From contig JBLNBN010000059.1 of the NCBI GenBank assembly GCA_050260015.1, forward strand, positions 1 through 45,990: a stretch of DNA of 45,990 nt. The letters are read 5' to 3'. Positions within the stretch are counted from its first letter, which is position 1. Every line of letters begins with the position of its first letter. Below, one piece after another: positions 8,262 through 16,611 of this stretch. This stretch comes from JBLNBN01 sp050260015. Lineage in GTDB: Bacteria; Bacteroidota; Ignavibacteria; Kapaibacteriales; UBA2268. A program made the translations under genes and the position numbers. Under the pieces are notes generated by a model, which did not search any database, was not told the origin of the DNA, and saw only the letters and a program-made list of their open reading frames with translations.

Positions 8262-9037
8262 ATCTGACCTAAATTTACAAAGGGATCCTTATCCTTAGGG
8301 TAGTATACCCGCTCGAGCGTTAATCCTTGCGCGGGCGCCGCCGGGGAGATCATTCCGCCCTTCCCCGTCGCTAATGCCTGCTCCACGTCGTCGGTCGATC
8401 TCTTCCCGCGGGCCACGTCGAGCATGGCTCCAACCATCAGGCGAACCTGGCCGTAGAGAAATCTATTCGCCCGGATAGTCAAGCTGTAAACGTCGCGCCG
8501 CAGTTCCGTCCATTCGACCGCTTCAATGGTTGAGGCATGGTTCTTCTGTTCCGGATTGAATTTTGAAAATGCCGTAAAATCGTGCTCGCCAAGAAATAGG
8601 CGGGAACAATCGTTTAAGCGCGAACCGTCGAATGGAAATTTAATATGGGAGACAAATCGCCGGGCGAAAACGCCGACTTCGCGCGACATTTTGTAGGAAT
8701 ATTCGCGCGCGCAGGCATCGTAGCGCGCGTGAAAGGGTTTACCGGGGATAGCGACGCGGAGCGCCCTAACGTCGTCCGGCAGCCTGGAGTTAAGAGCGAT
8801 GGGGATCTTCTCCGCAGGTACCGAAAAGCTATCCGGGACTAAGCAATGGGCGACTTGACCGCCGGCGTGTACGCCGGAGTCCGTCCTGCCCGCGCCCTGG
8901 ACCCTTACGCAGGCTCCGCCGCACAGCGAAGAGACGGCCCGTTCAAGCTCGCCCTGCACAGTTCTGCCGGCGCTTTGCAATTGCCATCCGGCAAAGTCCG
9001 AGCCGTCGTATTCTATTTCAAGAGCTAAAAGGATCAT
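8258..9037 (-). CDS. truA: tRNA pseudouridine(38-40) synthase
   Basis: TruA makes pseudouridine at positions 38-40 of the tRNA anticodon arm. The 259-residue length is typical. The N-terminal strand LALEIEYDGSDFAGWQ and the catalytic motif GAGRTDSGVHA with the nucleophile D53 are clear, as is the C-terminal motif ANRFLYGQVRLMVGAML. It follows the STAS gene by 2 bases and overlaps queC by 4, so it is the middle gene of a three-gene operon; with queC downstream, two of the three genes act on the tRNA anticodon region. Confidence 0.97.
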   Translation of the reverse strand: MILLALEIEYDGSDFAGWQLQSAGRTVQGELERAVSSLCGGACVRVQGAGRTDSGVHAGGQVAHCLVPDSFSVPAEKIPIALNSRLPDDVRALRVAIPGKPFHARYDACAREYSYKMSREVGVFARRFVSHIKFPFDGSRLNDCSRLFLGEHDFTAFSKFNPEQKNHASTIEAVEWTELRRDVYSLTIRANRFLYGQVRLMVGAMLDVARGKRSTDDVEQALATGKGGMISPAAPAQGLTLERVYYPKDKDPFVNLGQI

Positions 9038-9039
9038 TA

Positions 9040-9357
9040 TTAACGAATTTGAAAGACCTCGTCTAAGTGGGTCATTTCAAGCAGCTTCATGACTTTTGGG
9101 GGCACGCCCAGCAGCCGTAATTGTTTTCCCGCTTTACGTAATGCGGAAAGCGCTGAAACCAGCATGCCAAGCCCGGAGGAATTCATTACCTCGACCCGGC
9201 TCAGGTCCAGGGTCACAACGGAAGTATCCCCGGCGCTCAGCTCGGCGATACGGGAAGTAAACGTAAAAGCGTCGGCCCCGCCTAATACGTTCGCGGGCAT
9301 TTCCACGAGCGCGCCGCTTTCAGTCATCTTAACTTCATAAGCGTTTTCGTTTTCCAT
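9040..9357 (-). CDS. STAS-domain anti-sigma factor antagonist
   Basis: A 105-residue single STAS domain of the SpoIIAA/RsbV type, which switches partner proteins by binding an anti-sigma kinase unless phosphorylated. The conserved phosphorylation loop is present as MNSSGLGMLV, with S61 in the position of SpoIIAA Ser58; the preceding strand VVTLDLSRVEV and the helix ALSALRKAGKQLRLLG are normal. No RsbW-like kinase or PP2C phosphatase gene is adjacent, so its partner must be encoded elsewhere. It is the first gene of the operon with truA and queC, 2 bases before truA, and a hairpin lies in its leader. Confidence 0.9.
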   Translation of the reverse strand: MENENAYEVKMTESGALVEMPANVLGGADAFTFTSRIAELSAGDTSVVTLDLSRVEVMNSSGLGMLVSALSALRKAGKQLRLLGVPPKVMKLLEMTHLDEVFQIR

Positions 9358-9382
9358 ACTGCAGTTCCTTTTTAATAAACAG

Positions 9383-9413
9383 CTCTCCGGGGAGAACGAG
9401 TCTCCACGGAGAG
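9383..9413 (-). other. strong hairpin between secF and the STAS gene
   Basis: CTCTCCG-G-GGAGA, loop ACGAG, TCTCC-A-CGGAGAG: a 13-position stem with a single G/A mismatch. It lies 38 bases after the secF stop and 25 bases before the STAS start. The tract after it on the minus strand (CTGTTTATTAAAAAGG) is a poor U-run, so it may be a weak terminator, a processing site or a structured 5' leader. Confidence 0.5.
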
Positions 9414-9451
9414 TATTTGAAATTGAAATTAATTCGATTTATTTATGCGGT

Positions 9452-10390
9452 TTACGCTTTAACGCCTTTAGGAGCAAGCGTACCGGTCGTCATATCGTGC
9501 TTCTTGAACTTTTCAAGATACCAGATAAGGAACGGCGAAGCGATATAAACCGACGAATACGTGCCGATAACGATACCGAGGAACATCATGAATGCGAAGC
9601 CCTGCAGAACGGGGCCGCCCATGAATACGAGGATCAGGAGCACGAACAGTGTGCACATACCCGTTACGATCGTCCTGGATAGCGTTTCGTTTAGAGAAAG
9701 GTTTACCATCTTTACGAAGTTCATTCCTTTATGAAGTTCTCGGTTCTCGCGGATACGGTCGAAGATAACCACCGTGTCGTTGATTGAGTAACCGACCACA
9801 GTCAGCATCGCCGCCAGGATCGTTTGATCGACAATGATGTTGATCACTCCTAAGTGATGCAAAGTTACGCCGATCGTAAATGTGATAATAATGTCGTGGA
9901 ACGTAGCGACCATCGCCGCCATACCGAAAGCAAATTCGAAACGGAATGCCACGTAGATTAGCATTGCGACAATCGATAAAAATACCGCCCAGAACGCTTG
10001 CGCACGAAGCTCGCTACCGATCTTCGGCCCGATCCTGTCGCTTTTTAGCAGCGTTACAGCGTTATCGGGGAATTGCTTCTTTAGGCTCTCGGTAATTTTC
10101 TGAGATGCTGCGTTAACCTCTTTTATTCTGATTAGGAATTGATTGCGCGCGCCGTAGCTCTTTATTTCCGCTTCCTCGGCTACTTTTTCTACGGCTCCGC
10201 GAACTTCGTCCGTTTTTATATCCTTTTGAAATGCGACGGCCATTTCCGTTCCGCCGAGGAAATCGATACCGTAATCGATACCTTCAAGCCAGGTTGTCCC
10301 AACGCCAATTATAATTAAAGCGGCGGACAATAAAAGAAATATCTTTCTCTTACTGACAAAATCAAAATTCGTTTTCTTTATAAGTTCCAT
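9452..10390 (-). CDS. secF: protein translocase subunit SecF
   Basis: SecF works with SecD at the Sec translocon and uses the proton gradient to finish protein export. The start is set at the ATG giving MELIKKTNFDFVSKRKIF, the family N-terminus; an earlier in-frame ATG at 10423 would overlap the secD end by 11 bases. The product has 312 residues: a first membrane helix, the periplasmic domain opening with GIDFLGGTEM, and five more helices in the C-terminal half, including the conserved VVGYSINDTVVIFDRIREN. It is the second gene of a secD-secF operon whose promoter lies at 12646-12677. Confidence 0.95.
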   Translation of the reverse strand: MELIKKTNFDFVSKRKIFLLLSAALIIIGVGTTWLEGIDYGIDFLGGTEMAVAFQKDIKTDEVRGAVEKVAEEAEIKSYGARNQFLIRIKEVNAASQKITESLKKQFPDNAVTLLKSDRIGPKIGSELRAQAFWAVFLSIVAMLIYVAFRFEFAFGMAAMVATFHDIIITFTIGVTLHHLGVINIIVDQTILAAMLTVVGYSINDTVVIFDRIRENRELHKGMNFVKMVNLSLNETLSRTIVTGMCTLFVLLILVFMGGPVLQGFAFMMFLGIVIGTYSSVYIASPFLIWYLEKFKKHDMTTGTLAPKGVKA

Positions 10391-10412
10391 TTTACTTTTA
10401 TTTCCAAGATTA

Positions 10413-12563
10413 TTATTTAACAACTGAAGTTGACGGAACGACTTTCTTTTGACCGAGGTTTACGGCCGTGGCGCCGCGGGCGATGAATATTTCGAAGATC
10501 GCTTTCGAAACGATAACGCCGGTAAAGAGCGAACCAAGAATACCGAGCATAAGCGTTAAGGCGAAGCCCTGGATAGGACCGCTGCCAAGGTAATAAAGAA
10601 TTACGCCAGTGATGAACGTCGTGATGTTAGAGTCGAGGATCGCGCTCATAGCCTTGCTGAATCCCTCGTCGACGGAGGAGCGCAACGAACGGCCGCGGGA
10701 AATTTCTTCGCGGATACGTTCGTAGATAAGCACGTTACAGTCCACGCTCATACCCAACGTTAGGATAAGGCCGGCGATACCGGGAAGCGTAAGCGTGCCG
10801 CCAAGCGCAGCCATTACGGCTACTACCAGCAGAACGTTCATAAGCACCGCGAAGTTCGCGATATGTCCGCCCGTGCGGTAGTACAGGAACATGAACAGGA
10901 ACACGACTACGATAGAAACCCAGCTGGCGTTCAAGCCTTTGCTGATAGAGTCCTCGCCGAGCGACGGGCCTACGACGCGCTCTTCGATGATCTGGACCGG
11001 GGCTTTCAACGCGCCGGCTTTAAGAACGATCTCGAGAAGGCGAGCTTCCTCGGCGTTCGCCATACCGGTGATCTGCGAGCCGCCGCCCGTTATCTTGGTT
11101 TGTACGTTCGGAGCCGAGTATACGCGCTCGTCGAGCACTATGGCGATTCTCTTATTGATGTTCGCGCCGGTAATGCGCGCCCAACGTTCAGCGCCGTCGG
11201 TGTTCATGCTCATGAGCACCATCGGTTGGTTCGTCGTCTGGTCGAAGGAAGCGCGGGCGTCGGTGATAACTTCGCCGGTTAGCTCCGATTCTTTCTTTAA
11301 CGAATAAAAGTCAAAAATTTCAACGTTCGATTGTTTGAAAATTTGTTGATCTGGCTTAGCGTCGATGGAAACTTCAAGATCGATCGGGATTAAGCTGCGA
11401 ATTTCGGGGCGCGCAAGGATAGCGCGGAATTTTGCGATAGAATCCTTCGCGATGCGGAACATATAGTCGCCGTCGGGATATTGATCGTATACGTAATCAA
11501 CCTGTTGAATTCTCTGTTGACGGCCTGGCACAAAGTAAGTCGCGAAGAGCGAAGTGAACGGGTGGTCCATCGCATAGCGTCTCTGAGCCTCTTCCTTCGG
11601 GAGCCCTTCGTAGGGATTAGCCTTGCCGCCCTTCTTAGCGCCGCTGTCGGCGGCGACTTTAGCGGAATCGGCTTTTGCCTTCGTCGAATCTTTTTTAACC
11701 GCGGCGCCTTTCTCGTTCTTCGCCGTAGCGACGTTCTTCTGCGCGGCCGTATCGGGAGCGAGAGCCGTAGTAGCGGTGTCGACTGCGATACCCTTGCGAC
11801 GCTTTAATTCGTTGGAGAGGAATTTATCCATTTTAGCGAAGGCGCGAACGATGTCGGCGTTATTGCGAACGAGCTTGAACTCAAGCCGGGCGGTAGTTTC
11901 GAGCAATTGGCGCATTTCCGCCTGGTTGGAAACGCCGGGAAGCTCTAAAAGTATACGGCGGGCGCCCTGCTTCTGGATGTTCGGCTCGGTTAGGCCGTAC
12001 TGGTCTATACGCTGGCGAATAACTTCCTGGGCCTGGTCGATAGCGTCGCGGGAGTTTTTGTCCAGCATTTCGATGATCTTCTCCTCGGAGAGGTCGCGCA
12101 TGTCGCCGGTTTCAAAATAATTTAGGAGGGTTTTGCCTTTTGGACGGGCTATTTGATTGAATTTTGCCTGGAAGATATCGATAACTGATTCGTCCGTAGT
12201 AGAAGCTTCCTGGCGGGTCGCCTTAATAACTTCGTTGAACGTCTCGTCTACGGCGTCATTTATAGCGGATTCTTCGATCAACCTAATAACGTCCACTTCC
12301 ATAGTGACGTACATACCGCCGCGCAAGTCGAGACCGAGCTTCAGCTGGCTGTTCTTTGCGCTCTTAAGGCTCTCGCCGTAGCGGTTACTAAATTCGTCCA
12401 TTACTTGCAGCGAGTCCTGCGGGTTATGCGCTTTTTGTGCCCGGGCGATGTATTCTGCTCGGATGCCTTCCAGGTTATAAGCGCGATAGGTGGGATACAG
12501 CAGCGTGATCACCGCAACAAGCGGGAGCGCCACAATTAGAAGTTTACCAATAATTGGTTTCAA
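10413..12563 (-). CDS. secD: protein translocase subunit SecD
   Basis: SecD is the large partner of SecF in the Sec accessory complex. The 716-residue protein has an N-terminal membrane helix (about 7-24), the motif LKLGLDLRGG at 75-83, the P1 periplasmic region, and the C-terminal membrane half with LTLGMSVDCNVLIYERIREE at about 601-620. Residues about 262-316 are a low-complexity insertion rich in Ala, Lys and Asp, absent from E. coli SecD. The start codon is TTG, supported by a strong GGAGGA 6 bases upstream. The promoter at 12646-12677 gives a leader of about 75 bases. Confidence 0.97.
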   Translation of the reverse strand: MKPIIGKLLIVALPLVAVITLLYPTYRAYNLEGIRAEYIARAQKAHNPQDSLQVMDEFSNRYGESLKSAKNSQLKLGLDLRGGMYVTMEVDVIRLIEESAINDAVDETFNEVIKATRQEASTTDESVIDIFQAKFNQIARPKGKTLLNYFETGDMRDLSEEKIIEMLDKNSRDAIDQAQEVIRQRIDQYGLTEPNIQKQGARRILLELPGVSNQAEMRQLLETTARLEFKLVRNNADIVRAFAKMDKFLSNELKRRKGIAVDTATTALAPDTAAQKNVATAKNEKGAAVKKDSTKAKADSAKVAADSGAKKGGKANPYEGLPKEEAQRRYAMDHPFTSLFATYFVPGRQQRIQQVDYVYDQYPDGDYMFRIAKDSIAKFRAILARPEIRSLIPIDLEVSIDAKPDQQIFKQSNVEIFDFYSLKKESELTGEVITDARASFDQTTNQPMVLMSMNTDGAERWARITGANINKRIAIVLDERVYSAPNVQTKITGGGSQITGMANAEEARLLEIVLKAGALKAPVQIIEERVVGPSLGEDSISKGLNASWVSIVVVFLFMFLYYRTGGHIANFAVLMNVLLVVAVMAALGGTLTLPGIAGLILTLGMSVDCNVLIYERIREEISRGRSLRSSVDEGFSKAMSAILDSNITTFITGVILYYLGSGPIQGFALTLMLGILGSLFTGVIVSKAIFEIFIARGATAVNLGQKKVVPSTSVVK

Positions 12564-12645
12564 GAAAATTCCTCCAATTAAAATCTTTATAACTATAATT
12601 ATCTTATTTTCTGTCTTTTACCGATATAGCGGTTTAATTGAACTG

Positions 12646-12677
12646 CAAATTTATAGTTATTTAGTCAATTATACAAA
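12646..12677 (-). promoter_or_regulatory. secDF promoter, Bacteroidota type
   Basis: On the minus strand TTTG (12674-12677) and TAAATTTG (12646-12653) are separated by 20 bases, an exact match to TTTG-N19-21-TAnnTTTG. It is back to back with the purA promoter. Confidence 0.78.
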
Positions 12678-12707
12678 GAATTTATGACAAGCCGGGCTAT
12701 TATTGTA

Positions 12708-12739
12708 TTTGCAAAATCAGAATTTATTCTGTAATTTAG
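12708..12739 (+). promoter_or_regulatory. purA promoter, Bacteroidota type
   Basis: TTTG (12708-12711), a 20-base spacer and TAATTTAG (12732-12739) match the TTTG-N19-21-TAnnTTTG consensus with one mismatch in the -7 box. The purA ATG is about 80 bases downstream. Confidence 0.6.
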
Positions 12740-12819
12740 CTTGTAAATCTCCTCGAAATCCTATTCTTTTTAAGTTGATTTACGCCTTTTCACAATTTTA
12801 CAAGTCATTTGGATTTTTT

Positions 12820-14097
12820 ATGAGCGTTACTGTTATCGTCGGCTCGCAATGGGGCGACGAAGGAAAGGGAAAAGTAGTCGATATTATCAGCAAGGACGCC
12901 GAGATCGTCGCCCGCTACCAGGGCGGGGCTAACGCCGGACACACGCTCGTCGTCGACGGTAAACAATATATTTTGCACCTCATCCCCAGCGGAATAATGC
13001 GCGACGGCGTTAAATGCGTCATCGGCAACGGCGTCGTTATCGATCCCGTCGCTCTGGTGGACGAAATTGAAATGCTGAGCTCCCACGGCATCGACGTTCG
13101 CGGAAGGCTTTTCATCAGCCACAAAGCGCACCTCATTATGCCTTACCATAAAATGCTCGACCAGGCCAGCGAATCCAGCAAGTCCGCAGGCGCTATCGGC
13201 ACGACCGGCCGCGGCATCGGCCCCGCTTATATCGATAAAGCTACCCGCGCCGGCGTTCGCATCGTCGATCTGCTCGACAGGGAAGGTTTCTCGAAATTGC
13301 TTAGGAAGAATTTAGACGAAAAAAACAACATACTCCATAAAATTTACGGTTACGAAAAGCTGGACGTCGAAACGATCGTCGAGCAATACTCGAAGTTCGA
13401 CAAAATAATCGACGAATATATTACTGACACTTCCCTCCTGCTTAATACCGCCATTCGCGAAGGCAAGAAAATTGTCGCCGAGGGCGCCCAGGGAGCCTTG
13501 CTGGATCTCGACCACGGTACATACCCGTTCGTAACGAGCTCCAACCCAACATCGGGCGGAGCCTGCACGGGGCTCGGCATCCCGCCGACAGCTATCGATA
13601 ATATTACCGGCATAGTTAAGGCCTATTGCACGCGCGTAGGCAACGGCCCCTTCCCGACGGAAATTTCCGGCGAAGAAGGCGAAAGACTGCGCAAGCTCGG
13701 CGCTGAGTTTGGCGCGACCACCGGTCGCCCGCGCCGCTGCGGCTGGCTCGATCTCGTCGCTCTGAAGTATTCCGTTATGATCAACGGAATATCGGATATG
13801 GCCATCACTAAGCTCGACGTGCTCGACAGCCTTGAGGAGATAAAGGTCTGCGTGAAATATACGCTCGGCGGAAAAGAGCTCAAAAGCTTCCCAGTCGATA
13901 TCCCCTCGCTCGAGGCGGTCGAATGCCATTACGTTACTTTCGAGGGTTGGAAGCGGCCGCTCAAGGGCGCGAAGACGCTCGATGAACTCCCCGAACCGGC
14001 GCGCGTCTACTTGAGATTTATTGAAGACTTCGTCGGGGCTCGCGTTAAATACGTTTCGATAAGCCCGGACCGCGACGACACGATAATCGTCGATTAG
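12820..14097 (+). CDS. purA: adenylosuccinate synthetase
   Basis: PurA joins IMP and aspartate with GTP to form adenylosuccinate, the first step from IMP to AMP. The start is the ATG at 12820, giving MSVTVIVGSQWGDEGKGK and 425 residues, the normal length; the frame stays open further upstream to 12703 but those codons are not family sequence. Catalytic D13 (GDEGKGK) and H41 (GHT) are present, as are GTTGRGIGPAY, the LDLDHGTYPFVTSSNPT segment and the GRPRRCGW motif. It is divergent from secD and converges on the Ogg2-type glycosylase gene, 14 bases from stop to stop. Confidence 0.98.
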   Translation: MSVTVIVGSQWGDEGKGKVVDIISKDAEIVARYQGGANAGHTLVVDGKQYILHLIPSGIMRDGVKCVIGNGVVIDPVALVDEIEMLSSHGIDVRGRLFISHKAHLIMPYHKMLDQASESSKSAGAIGTTGRGIGPAYIDKATRAGVRIVDLLDREGFSKLLRKNLDEKNNILHKIYGYEKLDVETIVEQYSKFDKIIDEYITDTSLLLNTAIREGKKIVAEGAQGALLDLDHGTYPFVTSSNPTSGGACTGLGIPPTAIDNITGIVKAYCTRVGNGPFPTEISGEEGERLRKLGAEFGATTGRPRRCGWLDLVALKYSVMINGISDMAITKLDVLDSLEEIKVCVKYTLGGKELKSFPVDIPSLEAVECHYVTFEGWKRPLKGAKTLDELPEPARVYLRFIEDFVGARVKYVSISPDRDDTIIVD

Positions 14098-14111
14098 TCT
14101 ATAAGGCAAAT

Positions 14112-14732
14112 CTATTTAAGTATTTCGCCCGTTTGCTCGCTCCAAAAGAGCAAATCAAGCTCGTCAGGATCTATATTTACCTCGCCCGCGAACCGGAAAA
14201 ACTCCGCTTCCGCGGCGAGGTAATTTTTTTCCGTTGCGACCGGCGGGATCGCTTCGAAAGCTCCGTATCTCAACAAAAGCTTGAGTATGTGGCGATCGAG
14301 AATGGCCAACCCCCTGTAACCAATATTCCGCAGAAAATGCGAAGCCTCCTTGAAGCCCATACCGCGCACCAACCTTACTAATTCCCTGCGCTTTTCTATA
14401 TTGATTAAATCAGAGTCCAGCAGCGCTTCTATTTCCATAAATCTTTCCGCCGCGGCGAGTATATTGCGCGACTTCTGGTTGTGGAAACGGACGTAATGCT
14501 CCCTGGAGCCCAATAAACCAGATATATCGCGAGGATTCTCAAAGAAGTTCATCGCTTCGAGCTTTTGCTGGATCGCCCACGCGTTCGCGGCGCGGGATTG
14601 AGGCGTCATCAGGCAAAAAGCCAGTTCGTAGAACCGTTTCCCGCGCGGGACGCGAGCGAATTCGCGGAGCCTTTCGGCGATAAGCTCCGCCCTCCGGCCG
14701 TATATTGCTTGTATGTCCGATCGATTACTCAA
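14112..14732 (-). CDS. ogg: 8-oxoguanine DNA glycosylase/AP lyase, Ogg2 type
   Basis: This 206-residue protein matches the Ogg2 branch of the helix-hairpin-helix-GPD superfamily, which removes 8-oxoguanine from DNA and cuts the resulting abasic site. The HhH region reads VRGMGFKEASHFLRNIGYR with catalytic lysine K128, and the second catalytic residue is D146 in AILDRHIL. The Ogg2 family is best known from archaea and thermophiles but also occurs in Bacteroidota. The start must be the TTG at 14732, because a stop codon is directly upstream and no ATG lies near the N-terminus. No iron-sulfur cluster cysteines are present, unlike Nth/MutY. Confidence 0.9.
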   Translation of the reverse strand: MSNRSDIQAIYGRRAELIAERLREFARVPRGKRFYELAFCLMTPQSRAANAWAIQQKLEAMNFFENPRDISGLLGSREHYVRFHNQKSRNILAAAERFMEIEALLDSDLINIEKRRELVRLVRGMGFKEASHFLRNIGYRGLAILDRHILKLLLRYGAFEAIPPVATEKNYLAAEAEFFRFAGEVNIDPDELDLLFWSEQTGEILK

Positions 14733-14813
14733 TTAACGCCCTTCCTTATCGTTTATCATATATATTTTTTTCGTAAATTATAATTTAATTTTTAAAATTT
14801 AAACAAAAAACAA

Positions 14814-15602
14814 ATGAAAAAAGCGATTATCTTCACGGCTATTTATATGCTCGCGCTGGCGGGCATTGCGCGGTCCCAGGAAAAATCCATCACGCTGCTG
14901 CGCGGGGCGGTAACGGATATGTACGGCGCTCCCGTTGGAGCGACTATGCAGTTTACCGATAGGACGGACGGGAAGAAATTTAACGTAAAGTCCAACTCCA
15001 AGGACGGCTCGTACCAGCAGCCCCTGCTCGGAGGCAGGACGTACGACGTATTGTTTAAGGGCTACCTACCCATCGAGCGCGAGGTCTACGTAGAGATCCC
15101 GCCGTATAAAACCTATACGGAAATAAATCGCGACTTTACCGTTCAAAAGCTCGATCCCGGGGTTGCCATCTATTCCGACGACGCGTTCAATAACGACGAA
15201 TATAAACTAAACGATAGAGGCTTGGCGCTGCTCCGCCAGGTAAAGGATCTCATTCTCTTCCAGGGCAATATTACTTTCAAGATTTCCGTCCGTTCCCTGG
15301 ACGTAAAGAAACTCCCCACTACCCGTACGGTAGTCGAGCAGGTAAAAGTTAAGGGAAAGATGAAAGAAAAAAAGAAGACGGTAAAGATCCCCGCTAACGA
15401 AGCGCGCGAGGAGTTCATTCGCAAAAGGATCGAGGAACTCCGGACTGCCGCTAAGAGCCTCGGCATTCGCGAGAATAGCCTCTCCTTCGAGATAGAACCG
15501 CCGATCCCGCTTGATAAAAAGGGAAATCCGATTAACTACCAATCGACTGTCCCGTTTAAAGTAGACGTGCTAGTGAAGGTGGATAGAGTATTGGATTTGT
15601 AG
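14814..15602 (+). CDS. secreted protein with CarboxypepD_reg-like domain
   Basis: A 262-residue exported protein: signal peptide MKKAIIFTAIYMLALAGIARSQ, then a domain at about 25-115 (LRGAVTDMYGAPVGATMQF, SNSKDGSYQQPLLGGRTYDV) typical of the carboxypeptidase regulatory-like beta-sandwich used in Bacteroidota surface proteins. The C-terminal half has LNDRGLALLRQVKDLI and a basic, Lys-rich stretch (about 180-200), loosely reminiscent of an OmpA-like domain but without its peptidoglycan-binding motif. No lipobox is present. The leader is extremely A/T rich and no promoter consensus was found. A good terminator follows directly. Function unknown. Confidence 0.65.
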   Translation: MKKAIIFTAIYMLALAGIARSQEKSITLLRGAVTDMYGAPVGATMQFTDRTDGKKFNVKSNSKDGSYQQPLLGGRTYDVLFKGYLPIEREVYVEIPPYKTYTEINRDFTVQKLDPGVAIYSDDAFNNDEYKLNDRGLALLRQVKDLILFQGNITFKISVRSLDVKKLPTTRTVVEQVKVKGKMKEKKKTVKIPANEAREEFIRKRIEELRTAAKSLGIRENSLSFEIEPPIPLDKKGNPINYQSTVPFKVDVLVKVDRVLDL

Positions 15603-15614
15603 CGTTTAAGCATT

Positions 15615-15652
15615 AAGAGCGGACATTGGAGTCCGCTCTTTCTCGATTTTTT
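15615..15652 (+). terminator. terminator of the CarboxypepD_reg-like gene
   Basis: AAGAGCGGAC and GTCCGCTCTT form a perfect 10-bp stem around the 6-base loop ATTGGA, followed by TCTCGATTTTTTT, 12 bases after the stop codon. Confidence 0.88.
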
Positions 15653-15659
15653 TATATAA

Positions 15660-16090
15660 GTTTATTCCGGAAAAATAGATATGACAATCCGTATGCAAGC
15701 GAAACGCAGCTTACGGATGATCATGCCTCAAATTCTATCTAAAACGGCGTAGCCGTTGAACGTCAGTAGCCCAAGGGATATTAAAAAAACGAATAACGGC
15801 GTAGCCGTTAAACTCAGCATACTGCTGAAAAGAGGATATTTAATTATAACCCCCTCTCTAACTCTCCCCTCCTGGGGCGAGAACCAAGCCTTCTATTCCC
15901 AAGCGTTTGCGCGTCAATTCCCTAAAACTTCATCCTGTTAATCCGCATAATCCAATAAATCCCGGTTCAGACAATTTGGATTCCTCGCTGCGCTAAGGGA
16001 ATGTCACCAGGGATAGGCGCTTGCGCCAAAGCTGAACTCCCGCTAATGCAAGCACTTATTAACGAATATTTTCGTCGATACATAATGAAT
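15660..16090. repeat. gene-free stretch filled with palindromic repeats
   Basis: No gene is seen in these 430 bases. They hold two copies of the palindrome AACGGCGTAGCCGTT (15743-15757 and 15795-15809), the first followed by GTCAGTAGCC; a hairpin ATCCGTA...TACGGAT (15687-15718); GGCGCTTGCGCC (16016-16027); and a C/T-rich block at 15850-15921 that recurs at 41765-41836 (CCCCCTCTCTAACTCT then TGGGGC). The same kinds of element fill the gaps at 37800 and 41570. They look like REP/MITE-type intergenic repeats. Confidence 0.6.
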
Positions 16091-16134
16091 ATATATTAAT
16101 TTGACGGATTTTAATATAAAATAAGGAGTCTGAC

Positions 16135-16611
16135 ATGGATCCGAAAGAAACGCGCGAAACGCGCCAGCATATAACGGAAGACGACAGCGGGGAGGAGATT
16201 ATTCATGAAGAACGTCGGGAAATCCGGGAGGATGCTCCTAACGCAGCTTCAGGCGCTACTACCGAAACCCGCGCCTACGGAGCCGAATCGGACGCGGTCG
16301 AACCAAAGCCATACACTACCGAAGTAGTATACCGCAAGAGCGTTGTAACGTCCCAGAGCGTATTTTGGGCCGTATTCCTTATCTGCTTCGGGGGCTTTTG
16401 GCTGATGTACAATTTTGGAATGGCAACGTTCCGCTTTGGAAAAGTTGTCGACTACTGGCCAATTCTATTAATACTATGGGGCATAAGCTTCCTGCGCGTT
16501 CCGCTGTGGATTAAGATAGTACTCTCGGCGAGCGCGGCAGTTCTGCTGGCGCTTTTACTAATCGCCTTTATATTCGGCACGGCGAAGTTTAGCTTCTTCG
16601 GTCTCCGGTAA
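16135..16611 (+). CDS. membrane protein with LiaI/LiaF-like transmembrane region
   Basis: The first 75 residues are very acidic and polar, with many Glu and Arg, and should be cytoplasmic and unstructured. Residues about 78-155 contain three to four closely spaced hydrophobic helices (VFWAVFLICFGGFWLMYNFG, YWPILLILWGISFL, VLSASAAVLLALLLIAFIFG), the pattern of the LiaI-LiaF-like/DUF5668 membrane domain found in cell-envelope stress proteins. An AAGGAG ribosome binding site sits 8 bases before the ATG. Its last 54 bases overlap the 3' end of the opposite-strand membrane gene. A stress role is inferred from the domain only. Confidence 0.7.
   Translation: MDPKETRETRQHITEDDSGEEIIHEERREIREDAPNAASGATTETRAYGAESDAVEPKPYTTEVVYRKSVVTSQSVFWAVFLICFGGFWLMYNFGMATFRFGKVVDYWPILLILWGISFLRVPLWIKIVLSASAAVLLALLLIAFIFGTAKFSFFGLR

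Noticed and set aside
8262..9450. PreQ1 riboswitch controlling queC
   Set aside because: queC overlaps truA, and the operon leader between secF and the STAS gene has a simple hairpin, not a preQ1 aptamer.
15756..15941. 61-residue plus-strand frame in the gap after 15602
   Set aside because: It is a translation of the palindromes and the C/T-rich block, without a plausible start signal.
15660..16090. CRISPR array
   Set aside because: The repeats are few, palindromic and unevenly spaced, with no regular spacers and no cas genes.
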